A stretch of 64,000 nucleotides of DNA, taken from the NCBI RefSeq assembly GCF_030552475.1, contig NZ_JAUPED010000008.1:62001-126000 (forward strand), given 5' to 3'. Each line of letters begins with the position of its first letter. Position 1 is the stretch's first letter. Positions 54,210 to 64,000 of the stretch are shown piece by piece. Below the pieces are notes generated by a model. It was not told the origin of the DNA, made no database searches, and saw only the letters and a list, made by a program, of their open reading frames with translations. Source of the stretch: Mariniflexile sp. AS56 (GTDB lineage Bacteria > Bacteroidota > Bacteroidia > Flavobacteriales > Flavobacteriaceae). The position numbers and the translations under genes were made by a program.

Positions 54210-55397
54210 TTAAGCAATAACTCCCGAACCTACTAACTCATCGTCTAAATACCAAGCTACAAATTGCCCTTCAGTTATGGCTGATTGAAACCCTTCAAAT
54301 TCTACGTATAAGCCACTATCAACTTTATGCAAGGTCGCATTTTCTAAAGCTTGTCTGTATCGAATTCGCGCTAGCACTTCCATAGTTTCACCCACTTCTA
54401 ATGCTAAATCTTCACGTACCCAATGCAATTCTTCATTCGTAACAAACAAAGCTCTTTTATACAAGCCAGGGTGTTCTTTTCCTTGGCCCGTGTAAATAAC
54501 ATTGGTATCAACATCTGTATCAATTACAAATAAAGGTTCTATAGTACCTCCAACTGCCAAACCTTTACGCTGACCTTTGGTGAAATAATGTGCACCTTGA
54601 TGTTTGCCTACAATTTTACCTTGATCGACTCTATAATCAATTTTACGTGATAGATATTGTAGTTTTTCTTCCTCGGAATTAAATTCGGGTGCTACTTCAT
54701 TAAAAATAGCTTGTTCGCGTGGAATTTCAACAATAACGCCTTCTTTTGGCTTAAGTTGCTGTTGAAGAAAATCGGGTAACTTTACTTTACCAATAAAACA
54801 AAGTCCTTGCGAATCTTTCTTTTCAGCAGTTACCAAATCAAGTTCCATGGCTATTTCCCGTACCTGTGGTTTTGTTAATTCACCTATTGGGAATAACGAT
54901 TTTGCTAATTGTTGTTGTGATAATTGACACAAAAAGTACGATTGATCCTTATTATCATCTTTACCAGCTAATAATTGATACACCTCTTCACCATCCTTTT
55001 CAATAGTTCCTTTTCTGCAATAATGCCCAGTAGCCACATAATCTGCCCCCAGTTCTAAGGCGATATTCATAAAAACATCGAACTTTATTTCTCTATTACA
55101 AAGTACATCAGGGTTAGGAGTGCGTCCTTTTTCATACTCATGAAACATATAATCTACGATACGCTCTTTGTACTGTTCGCTTAAATCGACTGTTTGAAAA
55201 GGAATTCCTAATTTCTCAGCAACCAGCATAGCATCATTACTATCATCTAACCAAGGACATTCGTTAGAAATAGTCACCGAATCATCATGCCAGTTTTTCA
55301 TAAACAAACCAATCACTTCATAGCCTTGCTCCTTTAATAAATAGGCGGCAACGCTAGAATCTACACCACCCGAAAGTCCAATTATTACTCGTTTCAT
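54210..55397 (-). CDS. mnmA: tRNA 2-thiouridylase MnmA
   Basis: MnmA thiolates U34 of Lys, Glu and Gln tRNAs. The PP-loop ATP motif [19 protein letters not shown] is at residues 8-26, MKNWHD follows, the first catalytic Cys is in [12 protein letters not shown] near 103, and the second in [11 protein letters not shown] near 201. The PUA-like C-terminal part contains [10 protein letters not shown] and the final [17 protein letters not shown]. The length of 395 is slightly long, as is common in Bacteroidetes because of an insertion around residues 190-240. It is 26 bases downstream of nothing related; the subtilase gene follows. Confidence 0.98.
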   Translation of the reverse strand: MKRVIIGLSGGVDSSVAAYLLKEQGYEVIGLFMKNWHDDSVTISNECPWLDDSNDAMLVAEKLGIPFQTVDLSEQYKERIVDYMFHEYEKGRTPNPDVLCNREIKFDVFMNIALELGADYVATGHYCRKGTIEKDGEEVYQLLAGKDDNKDQSYFLCQLSQQQLAKSLFPIGELTKPQVREIAMELDLVTAEKKDSQGLCFIGKVKLPDFLQQQLKPKEGVIVEIPREQAIFNEVAPEFNSEEEKLQYLSRKIDYRVDQGKIVGKHQGAHYFTKGQRKGLAVGGTIEPLFVIDTDVDTNVIYTGQGKEHPGLYKRALFVTNEELHWVREDLALEVGETMEVLARIRYRQALENATLHKVDSGLYVEFEGFQSAITEGQFVAWYLDDELVGSGVIA

Positions 55398-55511
55398 TTG
55401 TTTGTTCTCTTATTTTTTAAGTAACTCCTTATATTCTGCAAATTTAGGAATAAAAAAAGGTAACATAAAGATGCTACCATGTTTAAAATTTATAGCAGTA
55501 ATAGGTTTTTC

Positions 55512-56210
55512 TTATTGCTTTTTAGTTTTTTTAGGCACGTAACTCAGATCTTTTTCTTCGGTTAATTTACCATCTTCATAATACTTCCAAACACCTTCTT
55601 TTTTACCGTTTTTATACCATCCTTCTGCAAGCATTTCTGCTTTAGGAGAATAGTATTTTGAATACCCATGCAGTTCCCCATTTACATAAATCAGTTCACT
55701 AAGCAAGATATTTTTTTCTGAGTACACCGTAGAAACACCATCCAGCTTACCATTTATATAGGTTTGCTTTTCGGCTATTTGCCCGTTAGGGTAATACACC
55801 GTACGCTCACCATGTAAATGCCCAGAATCGTTATAATGCTCCAAGGTTAACAACTTGCTATTCGTTTTTTGGTAGTATTTCCAAGCACCAATGTGTTTTT
55901 TACCATCCATTTGGCCTTCACTAACCACTTTCCCTGAAGAAGCGAAAAATTTCACATATGCTTTAGCATCCGTTTCATTAAACGCTTTAGTAGCTGTTAA
56001 AATGGCTTTCTTGTTATAGTTTTTATAAAACTTAAACATTCCAATTTCTTTACCATGCGAAAAGGCACCTTCGTATCTTAGAATGTTAGTACCCTCAAAG
56101 TTCTTTTTCCAAACCCCATGATACTTGCCATTAGCGTCTAGCTGATTGATTTCTTGTGCTGAAATAAAACCTCCTAGTACTAGAAATAAAATTGCAAAAG
56201 CTGTTTTCAT
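55512..56210 (-). CDS. YwqK/MORN-repeat exported protein
   Basis: The 232-residue protein has a signal peptide (MKTAFAILFLVLGGFISAQ) followed by at least six MORN-2-type repeats of about 22 residues, for example GKYHGVWKKNFEGTNIL, GKEIGMFKFYKNYNKK, GKLDGVSTVYSEKN, GELHGYSKYYSPK and GKKEGVWKYYEDGK. The family is labelled 'toxin-antitoxin system YwqK antitoxin' in databases, but there is no toxin gene next to it here and exported flavobacterial members are unlikely to be antitoxins. An outer-membrane or periplasmic scaffold role is possible. It is between mnmA and yidC. Confidence 0.88.
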   Translation of the reverse strand: MKTAFAILFLVLGGFISAQEINQLDANGKYHGVWKKNFEGTNILRYEGAFSHGKEIGMFKFYKNYNKKAILTATKAFNETDAKAYVKFFASSGKVVSEGQMDGKKHIGAWKYYQKTNSKLLTLEHYNDSGHLHGERTVYYPNGQIAEKQTYINGKLDGVSTVYSEKNILLSELIYVNGELHGYSKYYSPKAEMLAEGWYKNGKKEGVWKYYEDGKLTEEKDLSYVPKKTKKQ

Positions 56211-56297
56211 CTGTCTATTTTGAATGTCTTTTAATGCTGAAATACTTCAGTGTTACTTAATTACTATTAACGAAACAATAAACACCAAATTGTATCT

Positions 56298-56327
56298 AAA
56301 AAAAAAGCTGCCAGTTACGGCAGCTTT
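56298..56327 (-). terminator. Rho-independent terminator after yidC
   Basis: Read on the minus strand, AAAGCTGCC and GGCAGCTTT form a nine-pair stem around a six-base loop, followed by a T run. It lies just after the yidC stop. Confidence 0.9.
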
Positions 56328-56332
56328 AAAAA

Positions 56333-58228
56333 TTATTTTTTACGCTTTTGCTGCGCTTGTTTTTGCTGTTCTGCCTGTTCCATCATGGTCTTCATTTTCT
56401 GTTGAAAACGACTCTCCTTTTTAGGTTTCTTCTTATTCTCTTGAATTTGAGCATGAATTTTATCCTCATCAAGAATGTAATTTTTAATTACTAAAATGAT
56501 ACCAATACTAATAAGATTGGAAATAAAGTAATATAAACTTAAGCCCGAAGCATAGTTATTAAAGAAAAACAACATCATAAGTGGTGAGAAATACATCATA
56601 TACTTCATCATTTTAGCCATATCTGGCATACCCTCTTGTGTTGGTTGCGACGCCATTTGGTCTCCCGTTGTTAAACGCATGTAAAAGAAAATTGCTACAG
56701 ACGCTAATATTGGGAACAAACTTACGTGATCGCCATAAAATGGAATGGTAAAAGGCAATTCTGCAATCGTATCATACGATGATAAATCTTTTACCCAAAG
56801 GAAGCTTTTTTGTCTTAAATCGAAAGCCGATGGAAAAAACTGGAACAAAGCATAAAATACGGGTAATTGCACCAATGCTGGTAAACAACCTGCCATAGGG
56901 CTTGCTCCTGCCTTATTTTGAAGCGCTAAAGTTTCTTGTTGCGCTTTCATTTTGTTGTCTTTATGCTTTTCACGAACCGCATCCAATTCTGGTTTTAGAA
57001 TTTTCATTTTCGCTTGCGATAAAAACTGCTTGTATTGTACGAATGATAATAACAACTTAATTAAAATAGTCATGACAATAATGGCAATTCCGTAAGGCAT
57101 TAAGTCTCCTAAAAATGCAAATAACGGAATGAAAAGGTAACGGTTAATCCAACCAAAAATACCCCAACCTAAAGGCACTACTTCATCTAAATTTCTATCG
57201 TATTTATTTAAAATTTTATAATCACTTGGTCCGTAATACCAGTCCATAGATTGATTAATCTCTCCACCAGCAAGTTCTAAAGGAAGTTTTGCTGAAAACG
57301 ATTTGGTATAAACCGTATCGATATCTTCGTTTTGAACTAAGTTTCTAGATTCAAACGCTGCCGTTTTAAATGGTTTATCCGTTAGTAAAATAGAAGTAAA
57401 AAAGTGCTGTTTAAAGGCTACATAGGTTACATCTTCAGCTGTATCATCAGATAGTTCACTTTGACCTAAATAATCATCCTTTCCATCTTCATATTCAAAA
57501 ACCACCTCTGTATATCTGTTTTCATATGAAATACTTTTAGCATGACGGTATGTTTTTAAATCCCAATCTAAATTTACAGGTTGAGAGCCATTAATAACAT
57601 CGCTTAAGCCTTGTGAACGGATGGTAAAATCCATCATGTATTCACCTTCTTTCAACTCGTAACGGTACTCTAAAAACTTGCTTTCAGACACTTTTAGTTT
57701 CATAGAAACCACTGTCGTGTTACCGTTTTTAGTTACAGTAGGCTGAAAATATAAATCTTTAGTATTTAGAATTCTACTATCTGTAGTTCCGAAATTAATA
57801 TTTAAAGAAGCATTCTTATCTTTAATAATATAGATAGGATTGTTTTTAAAATCAGTATGTTTTTTAAGTTTTACTTCTGAAAGATATCCCCCTTTATTAT
57901 TGAATGTTAAAGCTAATAAATCGCTTTCTACTAGAGTTTCTTCTGTCGATGCCGTTGCTGCAGAATAAGCAAAAGCACCTAATTTGTTTTTTAAACCTAC
58001 TAATTTAAGAGAATCTGTGGTACCAACTGCAAAATCTTCAGCAGTTGTTACTTTCGTATCTTCCTGTGCTTTAACTTTATTATCTGCTTCAACCTGTTCT
58101 TGTTTTGCTTTTTCTTGCGCTTCAAGTTCTTCTGGCGTTGGTTGATTTTGCCAAAGCATGTACATTAATATTCCGAAAATAAGTAAGAATCCTACAATCG
58201 AATTAACATCTAATTTTTTTTCTTCCAT
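56333..58228 (-). CDS. yidC: Membrane protein insertase YidC
   Basis: YidC inserts inner membrane proteins alone or with SecYEG. The 631-residue protein has the first membrane helix at about 10-24 (IVGFLLIFGILMYMLW), a large periplasmic P1 beta-domain (about 70-340), and the conserved five-helix core from about 355: GIAIIVMTILIKLLLSFVQYKQFLSQAKMKILKPEL, NKAGASPMAGCLPALVQLPVFYALF, and LSLYYFISNLISIG. The C-terminal 60 residues are strongly basic, for ribosome contact. It lies after pyrG with a 78-base gap on the same strand. Confidence 0.98.
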   Translation of the reverse strand: MEEKKLDVNSIVGFLLIFGILMYMLWQNQPTPEELEAQEKAKQEQVEADNKVKAQEDTKVTTAEDFAVGTTDSLKLVGLKNKLGAFAYSAATASTEETLVESDLLALTFNNKGGYLSEVKLKKHTDFKNNPIYIIKDKNASLNINFGTTDSRILNTKDLYFQPTVTKNGNTTVVSMKLKVSESKFLEYRYELKEGEYMMDFTIRSQGLSDVINGSQPVNLDWDLKTYRHAKSISYENRYTEVVFEYEDGKDDYLGQSELSDDTAEDVTYVAFKQHFFTSILLTDKPFKTAAFESRNLVQNEDIDTVYTKSFSAKLPLELAGGEINQSMDWYYGPSDYKILNKYDRNLDEVVPLGWGIFGWINRYLFIPLFAFLGDLMPYGIAIIVMTILIKLLLSFVQYKQFLSQAKMKILKPELDAVREKHKDNKMKAQQETLALQNKAGASPMAGCLPALVQLPVFYALFQFFPSAFDLRQKSFLWVKDLSSYDTIAELPFTIPFYGDHVSLFPILASVAIFFYMRLTTGDQMASQPTQEGMPDMAKMMKYMMYFSPLMMLFFFNNYASGLSLYYFISNLISIGIILVIKNYILDEDKIHAQIQENKKKPKKESRFQQKMKTMMEQAEQQKQAQQKRKK

Positions 58229-58306
58229 GTGTTATCTATATAAGACCTCACCAGTTTTATACCAGTGAGGTCTGCGTATTGTTTATAATCAAAAAACTGA
58301 CCACTA

Positions 58307-59989
<1,683 letters not shown>

Positions 59990-60078
59990 TTATTCTTGAA
60001 TAAGTTTTTAGTTATTTGAAATGAGTTTTCAACAAACTATTTGGTAGGAAAATTAATTTGTTTTTGGATGAAAAGTTT

Positions 60079-60108
60079 GGCTTTAAATGAATAATTTCAT
60101 TTAAAGCC
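60079..60108. repeat. Perfect palindrome at the edge of the ATPase/TOPRIM cassette
   Basis: GGCTTTAAATGA (60079-60090) and TCATTTAAAGCC (60097-60108) are perfect 12-base complementary arms around ATAATT. No T tract follows on either side, so it is a weak terminator candidate; an operator or recombination site is equally possible. It lies in the 243-base gap between pyrG and the TOPRIM gene, in which nothing else is evident. Confidence 0.75.
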
Positions 60109-60190
60109 CGATATGATTGCATGAAATTAATTATTTTATAGAGTTACCAGTAATTTATAGAACAATCAAAATCTTATCAAAAACTCTTTT

Positions 60191-60886
60191 TTAGTTATCT
60201 CGAGTTATCTTATTCTTAATAGCAATGAAGATATTAAAGCAGTGAAATAAAGATTTTAAGTGCTCGCCTTTATCATTTGTTCTATTTATTAATTCTTTTA
60301 GATAATAATCTTTTAGAACCTCTCCAGGATTAGACTTTCTATATTTAATATTATATTCTTTAAGCATTTCTCTCAGATAAGACTCATGAAAATGGGCTAT
60401 TCTTTTAAATCCAAAAGATTTTTCCATTTGTTCAGGATCATTAATCTCAACATTAAAAAACCTAGAATATAATTTAAACCTTTCTCCTTGAGGATTCCTT
60501 TTATAGACACTTCTATTTCCTAAAAACCAAGTTTCAACAGCCCTCGATTGCACTATAATTTCAAGTTTACAAGCATGATTAAGCTCTATTCCACTATTAT
60601 TAATACTATCGATTACTTTCTGTTTTCTCTCCTCTACACTAATTTCATCAGCATCCAAAACAACAATCAAATAATCATATCTTTTTATTTTATTTATATC
60701 CTTTATTGCATTAACAACATGATTATAAATAGAGGGAATTCCCTGTCCACTAAACAAGTAATACGAATTCTTTGTTATATTTTCAAAATTATCTACTCTT
60801 GTTAATTCTGGAATAAAATATTGTATCCATCTAGGATACAACATCATTTCAGTTTGTTCGCCTTCGACAATAATATAAAGATTCAT
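60191..60886 (-). CDS. TOPRIM-type putative nuclease (RloB/DUF4276/DUF4435-like)
   Basis: The 231-residue protein begins NLYIIVEGEQTEMMLYPRW, where VEGEQTE at 7-13 carries the TOPRIM catalytic Glu, and has YLIVVLDADEISVEE at 72-86 with the DxD metal motif (Asp78, Asp80). RAVETWFLGN at 115-124 corresponds to the conserved E-x-W block of the RloB and DUF4276 families. No membrane segment is present. The gene starts one base after the ATPase stop, so the two are co-translated. In OLD, AbiL and PARIS-like systems such a subunit is the nuclease effector held by an ATPase sensor. A defence role here is inference from architecture; the exact family cannot be told by eye. Confidence 0.75.
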   Translation of the reverse strand: MNLYIIVEGEQTEMMLYPRWIQYFIPELTRVDNFENITKNSYYLFSGQGIPSIYNHVVNAIKDINKIKRYDYLIVVLDADEISVEERKQKVIDSINNSGIELNHACKLEIIVQSRAVETWFLGNRSVYKRNPQGERFKLYSRFFNVEINDPEQMEKSFGFKRIAHFHESYLREMLKEYNIKYRKSNPGEVLKDYYLKELINRTNDKGEHLKSLFHCFNIFIAIKNKITRDN

Positions 60887-60887
60887 T

Positions 60888-62030
60888 TTATAAAGGTCGC
60901 TCTACTCCTGTCTTAAATGAAGGAAGGTTTATAAGGTTCATAAATGCATCATGATTTGAAGAACCTAATTTATAATCCTTTGCATCAAAGGTTTCTATTT
61001 TTCCTTGAGTCCTACTCACAATTTTCCAATACTCATAAGGAATTTTATTAATAATATATGGGTGATGACTTGTAACAATAAATTGAAGTCTATTATTTTC
61101 AAATATCAAATCTTCCGTTAATACATCAATGCAATTAACTCCAAGGCTATTCTCAAATTCATCAATAAGGACTAAAGTCCCTGCACTTAATAAAAACATT
61201 TCACTAATATGAACAAAAGTACGTATCATACCAGAAGACATTCTGTTTTCATAAATCCATTTATCCAAACCTCGTTCCTTAAATTGAAGTATAGGAACTT
61301 CTTTAAAAAAACTGTGTATGTTTTCATTTTTTAATGGTTCCATTTTAACTTTTTCGATATGTGGAAAAACATCAATATAACGATCTACAATTTCTTCGAA
61401 GTCTGATTTTTGATTTTCATATAAACACGCAAGCTTTTGATGAGTATCGAGTTGACTTTCTCTTATATCATCTAGTGTTTTATACTTGGATATATTCGAT
61501 TTCAAGTCACTAAAAGGAAATCTATTAAATGCCCCTTCTTTTCTCGTATGGTCACGAAATACTATTTTTTTAAATCCATCATAAATAGATTTAATACTAT
61601 CTTCTTCTTTGAATAAATTGATAATACTTTCATCAAAAGCTAGCTTAGGCATTTTCTTTTTTTGGAAAGTTATTTCAGTTGAATTTCTTTTAGCAACAAC
61701 TTTACCATTAGTGGATATCGTTTCCGATTTTAATTTAGATTTAACTTCATCTTCTTCACTAAATGAAAACATTTCATCAATAGTACCTTCAATCGATTCA
61801 AACTCACCTTCCCACTTATAGGTATTCTTATCATCAATAAATTCGATAGACCATTTAACCCCATTTTTAGATTCACCAGATGCAATATCCTTTAAACTTA
61901 ATATAGAGTTAAGAATCTGTGTTTTACCTGCCCCAGATATTCCAACTAATAAAGTAAGGTTATCAAAATCAATCGAGGATAATTCCCATTCTTGAATGTT
62001 ATCAACGTATGTTAAATTCTTAATTTTCAT
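60888..62030 (-). CDS. AAA/ABC-type ATPase, OLD/AbiL/PARIS-like
   Basis: The 380-residue SMC/OLD-type ATPase begins with a strand leading to Walker A GISGAGKT at 30-37; the lobe at 50-260 is family-specific, with an acidic segment at 85-100. The signature MSSGMIRTF is at 264-272, Walker B LVLIDEFENSLG at 286-297 with the catalytic Glu291, and the switch region VTSHHPYIIN at 319-328. The C terminus has no TOPRIM domain, which is instead the next gene. Together they form a two-component ATPase/nuclease unit. The DNA is more AT-rich than pyrG, in keeping with an acquired cassette. RecF, Gabija GajA and retron-associated ATPases were considered; lack of the fused nuclease speaks against GajA. Confidence 0.82.
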   Translation of the reverse strand: MKIKNLTYVDNIQEWELSSIDFDNLTLLVGISGAGKTQILNSILSLKDIASGESKNGVKWSIEFIDDKNTYKWEGEFESIEGTIDEMFSFSEEDEVKSKLKSETISTNGKVVAKRNSTEITFQKKKMPKLAFDESIINLFKEEDSIKSIYDGFKKIVFRDHTRKEGAFNRFPFSDLKSNISKYKTLDDIRESQLDTHQKLACLYENQKSDFEEIVDRYIDVFPHIEKVKMEPLKNENIHSFFKEVPILQFKERGLDKWIYENRMSSGMIRTFVHISEMFLLSAGTLVLIDEFENSLGVNCIDVLTEDLIFENNRLQFIVTSHHPYIINKIPYEYWKIVSRTQGKIETFDAKDYKLGSSNHDAFMNLINLPSFKTGVERPL

Positions 62031-62050
62031 AAAAAAACATTAGTTAACAA

Positions 62051-62058
62051 CAAATATA
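62051..62058 (-). promoter_or_regulatory. Candidate promoter -7 element of the ATPase/TOPRIM cassette
   Basis: TATATTTG on the minus strand matches TAnnTTTG and ends 20 bases before the ATPase ATG at 62030. The -33 element is not recognisable, so expression may be low or need an activator. Confidence 0.4.
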
Positions 62059-62244
62059 TGTTTTTAAAGTATTTAATTTTTGACTATCAGAGTTTTTTAT
62101 ACATAAATTAAGATTTTACTTAATTTATAATTTGTCATAAAAATTTAAAAAGGAAATAGTACTTAGGGAAACTAAATATAGGAAGAAATTCAAAAATCTA
62201 ATTCTGTACCTTACAAAAAAAATAAGCGAGCCATTTAAAAAACA

Positions 62245-62472
62245 CTACCGCTTCGGATACTGCTTCTTAATATTCCAAATCAATTCTTCCAAACCGTTTA
62301 ATTTAAGCTCGTATACTTGTTTTAGCATATCGCCTAATTTACCTTTAGGGAAGCCTTTTTGGTTGTACCAAACCACGTAATGTTCTGGTAAATCTATTAA
62401 GTAGCGGTCTTTATACTTGCCATATGGCATTTTGGTATGCGCTAAGTCTATTAAAAATTGTTTATCTAGCAC
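62245..62472 (-). CDS. DUF3820 family protein
   Basis: The 75-residue protein has FLIDLAHTKMPYGKYKDRYLIDLPEHYVVWY at about 6-36 and KGFPKGKLGDMLKQVYELKLNGLEELI at about 39-65, the DUF3820 pattern. The family is small, basic and often described as a putative quorum-sensing-regulated factor, for which I see no support. It ends the transcript of the LysM/periplasmic-binding gene (five bases after its stop), so co-expression with that gene is likely. Function unknown. Confidence 0.88.
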   Translation of the reverse strand: MLDKQFLIDLAHTKMPYGKYKDRYLIDLPEHYVVWYNQKGFPKGKLGDMLKQVYELKLNGLEELIWNIKKQYPKR

Positions 62473-62477
62473 TGGCG

Positions 62478-64000
62478 TTATTTTACCTCAACAATGGTTA
62501 AATCGCTGTACTTTACAATATAAGTTGCATCGTTATAATAACCGCCCATCAGTTTCTTCTTGTAGCCAAACTTGTTTTCAACATACTCGGTAAGCGGTGC
62601 GTTATTAACAGACATATACATGTCTTTTGCCGTTGCTAAACGCAATACCACATCCATAGTTAAATCGAAGCCTTTTACAGCACGTTTACTTGGCGTTGTA
62701 TGGTAGGTTTGCGTGTAACGTTTAGCAAACGAATTGCTTTCGGTGTCGTTATACGATTTTGAAGCGGTTGCAAAATGAAACTTAAGTTTAGATAAATGAT
62801 CGTTAGATACTTGGTCTCCCTCAAAAGCACTATTAAAATTAGTTGTTACCAAAACAATTTCAATAGCATTTGGGTTTCCTTCACCACGTTGACTTAAAGA
62901 AGCCAAAATACTTGTTACGTTTGATGCAAAACCTTCACTTTGTGTTTCTAGAAACACGTAATTTTTACCAGGTTTCAAGGTGGCTCTTATATCTTCAACA
63001 TACACAAAATTCTCATCCTTACCTTCTTTATTTTTTCTAGAATACACTTGTTTTGCATAGCTAAATTCACGTTTAAGATCGGTTGCTACCGCTGCATTTT
63101 TGGCATCTGAAATAATAACAATGTTCTTTGGAAGTGAATCTGCTTTTACAAAATTGATGATTCTACCTTTTAACAAATCGTCTGAAGGTCGCGATTGAAA
63201 TACATTCTCATACAAATTCAAATTAGTTCCTATTGGGGAAACAACAGGTACATGATATGGAAGTAATTGGCTCGCTACTTTATCAAACGTGTCTGATGTT
63301 AACGGACCAATAACAGCATCTAAATTCTTGAAATCATTGTCATTTAGAATTCTGATCACGTCACTTACTTGGTATTTAGTATCGTAAACATCGACTTTAA
63401 CAGAGACTCCTAAAGCTTTCAATGAATCTAAAGCCGTTAGTACACCTGTGTAAAAATCAAGAGACGCTTCTAAATACGGGTCTTTTTTAATACTATTTTT
63501 TGCGCTTCCAATAGAATCTAAATTCACACGGTTTAACCTAAAAGGCAACATAACCGCAATGTGTTTGGTATCGAAATTCGTTATTTTGGTTTCTAAATGC
63601 GACTTCTTAGAGATGGTTTCTCCCGCTACATTCGTAGAATTGGTATACGGAATTTTTAAAACCATACCTTCCTTTAAACCAGTCTCTTTCAACTCTGGGT
63701 TTAAAGTTTCTAATTCAGCTTGCTCTAAGCCCAATTTAATTTTTAAACGGTAAAACCCTTCTTTTGGTAATACATTGTAATAGCTGTATTTTTCATCAAC
63801 CACTTTAACAGCTTCACTTTCTAAATTAGGCACATATATTTGTTGCCCTTCTTGCAAGGTTTCTCCCAAACCTGGGTTTAAATCTTCCAATTCTTGTACT
63901 GTAATTCCGAATTTATAAGCAATACGCCACTTCCCTTCTTTCGCTTTTACCATATAAGGTTTGGTAGCTGCTTTAGGTTCTTCCTTAATTAATTTATAAA
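62478..64000 (-). CDS. LysM and periplasmic-binding-like domain protein, 5' end beyond right edge
   Basis: The frame is open from the right window edge (YKLIKEEPKAATKPYMVKAK) to the stop; an internal ATG at 63953 is not the start, because the reading frame runs past it. At least two LysM repeats are visible (GKWRIAYKFGITVQELEDLNPGL with QQIYVPNL, and EGFYRLKIKLGLEQAELETLNPEL with GMVLKIPYTN). A type I periplasmic-binding fold follows (TKHIAVMLPFRLN, DFYTGVLTALDSLKALGV, NLDAVIGPLTSDTFDKVASQLLPYHVPVVSPIG). It should be an exported peptidoglycan-binding protein with a ligand-binding-like domain, reminiscent of LpoA-type proteins. The N-terminal signal is off the window. Confidence 0.9.
   Translation of the reverse strand, partial: YKLIKEEPKAATKPYMVKAKEGKWRIAYKFGITVQELEDLNPGLGETLQEGQQIYVPNLESEAVKVVDEKYSYYNVLPKEGFYRLKIKLGLEQAELETLNPELKETGLKEGMVLKIPYTNSTNVAGETISKKSHLETKITNFDTKHIAVMLPFRLNRVNLDSIGSAKNSIKKDPYLEASLDFYTGVLTALDSLKALGVSVKVDVYDTKYQVSDVIRILNDNDFKNLDAVIGPLTSDTFDKVASQLLPYHVPVVSPIGTNLNLYENVFQSRPSDDLLKGRIINFVKADSLPKNIVIISDAKNAAVATDLKREFSYAKQVYSRKNKEGKDENFVYVEDIRATLKPGKNYVFLETQSEGFASNVTSILASLSQRGEGNPNAIEIVLVTTNFNSAFEGDQVSNDHLSKLKFHFATASKSYNDTESNSFAKRYTQTYHTTPSKRAVKGFDLTMDVVLRLATAKDMYMSVNNAPLTEYVENKFGYKKKLMGGYYNDATYIVKYSDLTIVEVK

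Noticed and set aside
55512-56210. Toxin-antitoxin locus (YwqK antitoxin)
   Set aside because: The protein has a signal peptide and MORN repeats, and no toxin gene adjoins it; the database name is misleading.

Overview
The window looks like a chromosomal segment of a Flavobacteriaceae-type Bacteroidetes. The evidence is the low G+C, the A-rich weakly Shine-Dalgarno leaders, several good matches to the Bacteroidetes promoter (TTG, about 19 bases, TAnnTTTG), a subtilase with a type IX secretion sorting domain, a long SecA without the zinc tail, DUF3857, DUF4294, DUF2911 and DUF3820 proteins, and interspersed inverted repeats of a kind I associate with this family. I see no rRNA, tRNA, CRISPR array, prophage or insertion sequence. 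The species cannot be named from the sequence alone.

Layout. 1-13.85 kb (all minus strand): a surface polysaccharide locus with five glycosyltransferase-type genes (the leftmost cut by the window edge), two methyltransferases, a Wzm/Wzt-type ABC exporter, CysC and CysQ for the PAPS branch of sulfate metabolism, a Wzc-like tyrosine autokinase and a Wza-like outer membrane export lipoprotein. 13.9-21.5 kb (plus): an ABC-F ATPase, a methyltransferase, corrinoid adenosyltransferase, a DUF2795 protein and SecA. 21.6-24.6 kb: a small AT-rich glycan islet (methyltransferase, DPM-like GT2, polytopic membrane protein). 24.8-36.4 kb: mixed core genes (M42 peptidase, NUDIX, lpdA, S41 protease, smpB, pcm, a Gfo/Idh/MocA oxidoreductase). 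36.4-45.2 kb (plus): 3-hydroxyacyl-CoA dehydrogenase, an interrupted DUF1015 gene, YggS, an exonuclease/GIY-YIG fusion, DUF3857, an ion channel, miaA and a GNAT. 45.5-49.9 kb: DUF2911, an LtaS-like enzyme, a diacylglycerol kinase-like protein, PAP2 and a small acidic protein. 50-60 kb (minus): MATE, nitronate monooxygenase, T9SS subtilase, mnmA, a YwqK-type protein, yidC and pyrG. 60.2-62.0 kb: a two-gene AAA ATPase/TOPRIM cassette. 62.2 kb to the right edge: a DUF3820 protein and a LysM/periplasmic-binding protein that runs off the window.

The best candidate for an undescribed system is the ATPase/TOPRIM pair between pyrG and the DUF3820/LysM genes. It has the architecture of OLD, AbiL and PARIS-like anti-phage modules but short subunits, and it could not be assigned by eye to a named type.

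A second theme is gene decay. CysC has an in-frame TAA followed by 26 codons that look like its natural C terminus. DUF1015 has two in-frame TAA codons in an otherwise intact frame. The exonuclease/GIY-YIG gene has no ATG, GTG or TTG and seems to start at ATT. A PrsW-like N-terminal remnant and a truncated leucine-rich-repeat protein meet tail to tail, as if one deletion removed both 3' ends. Whether these are real lesions or assembly errors cannot be decided from the sequence.
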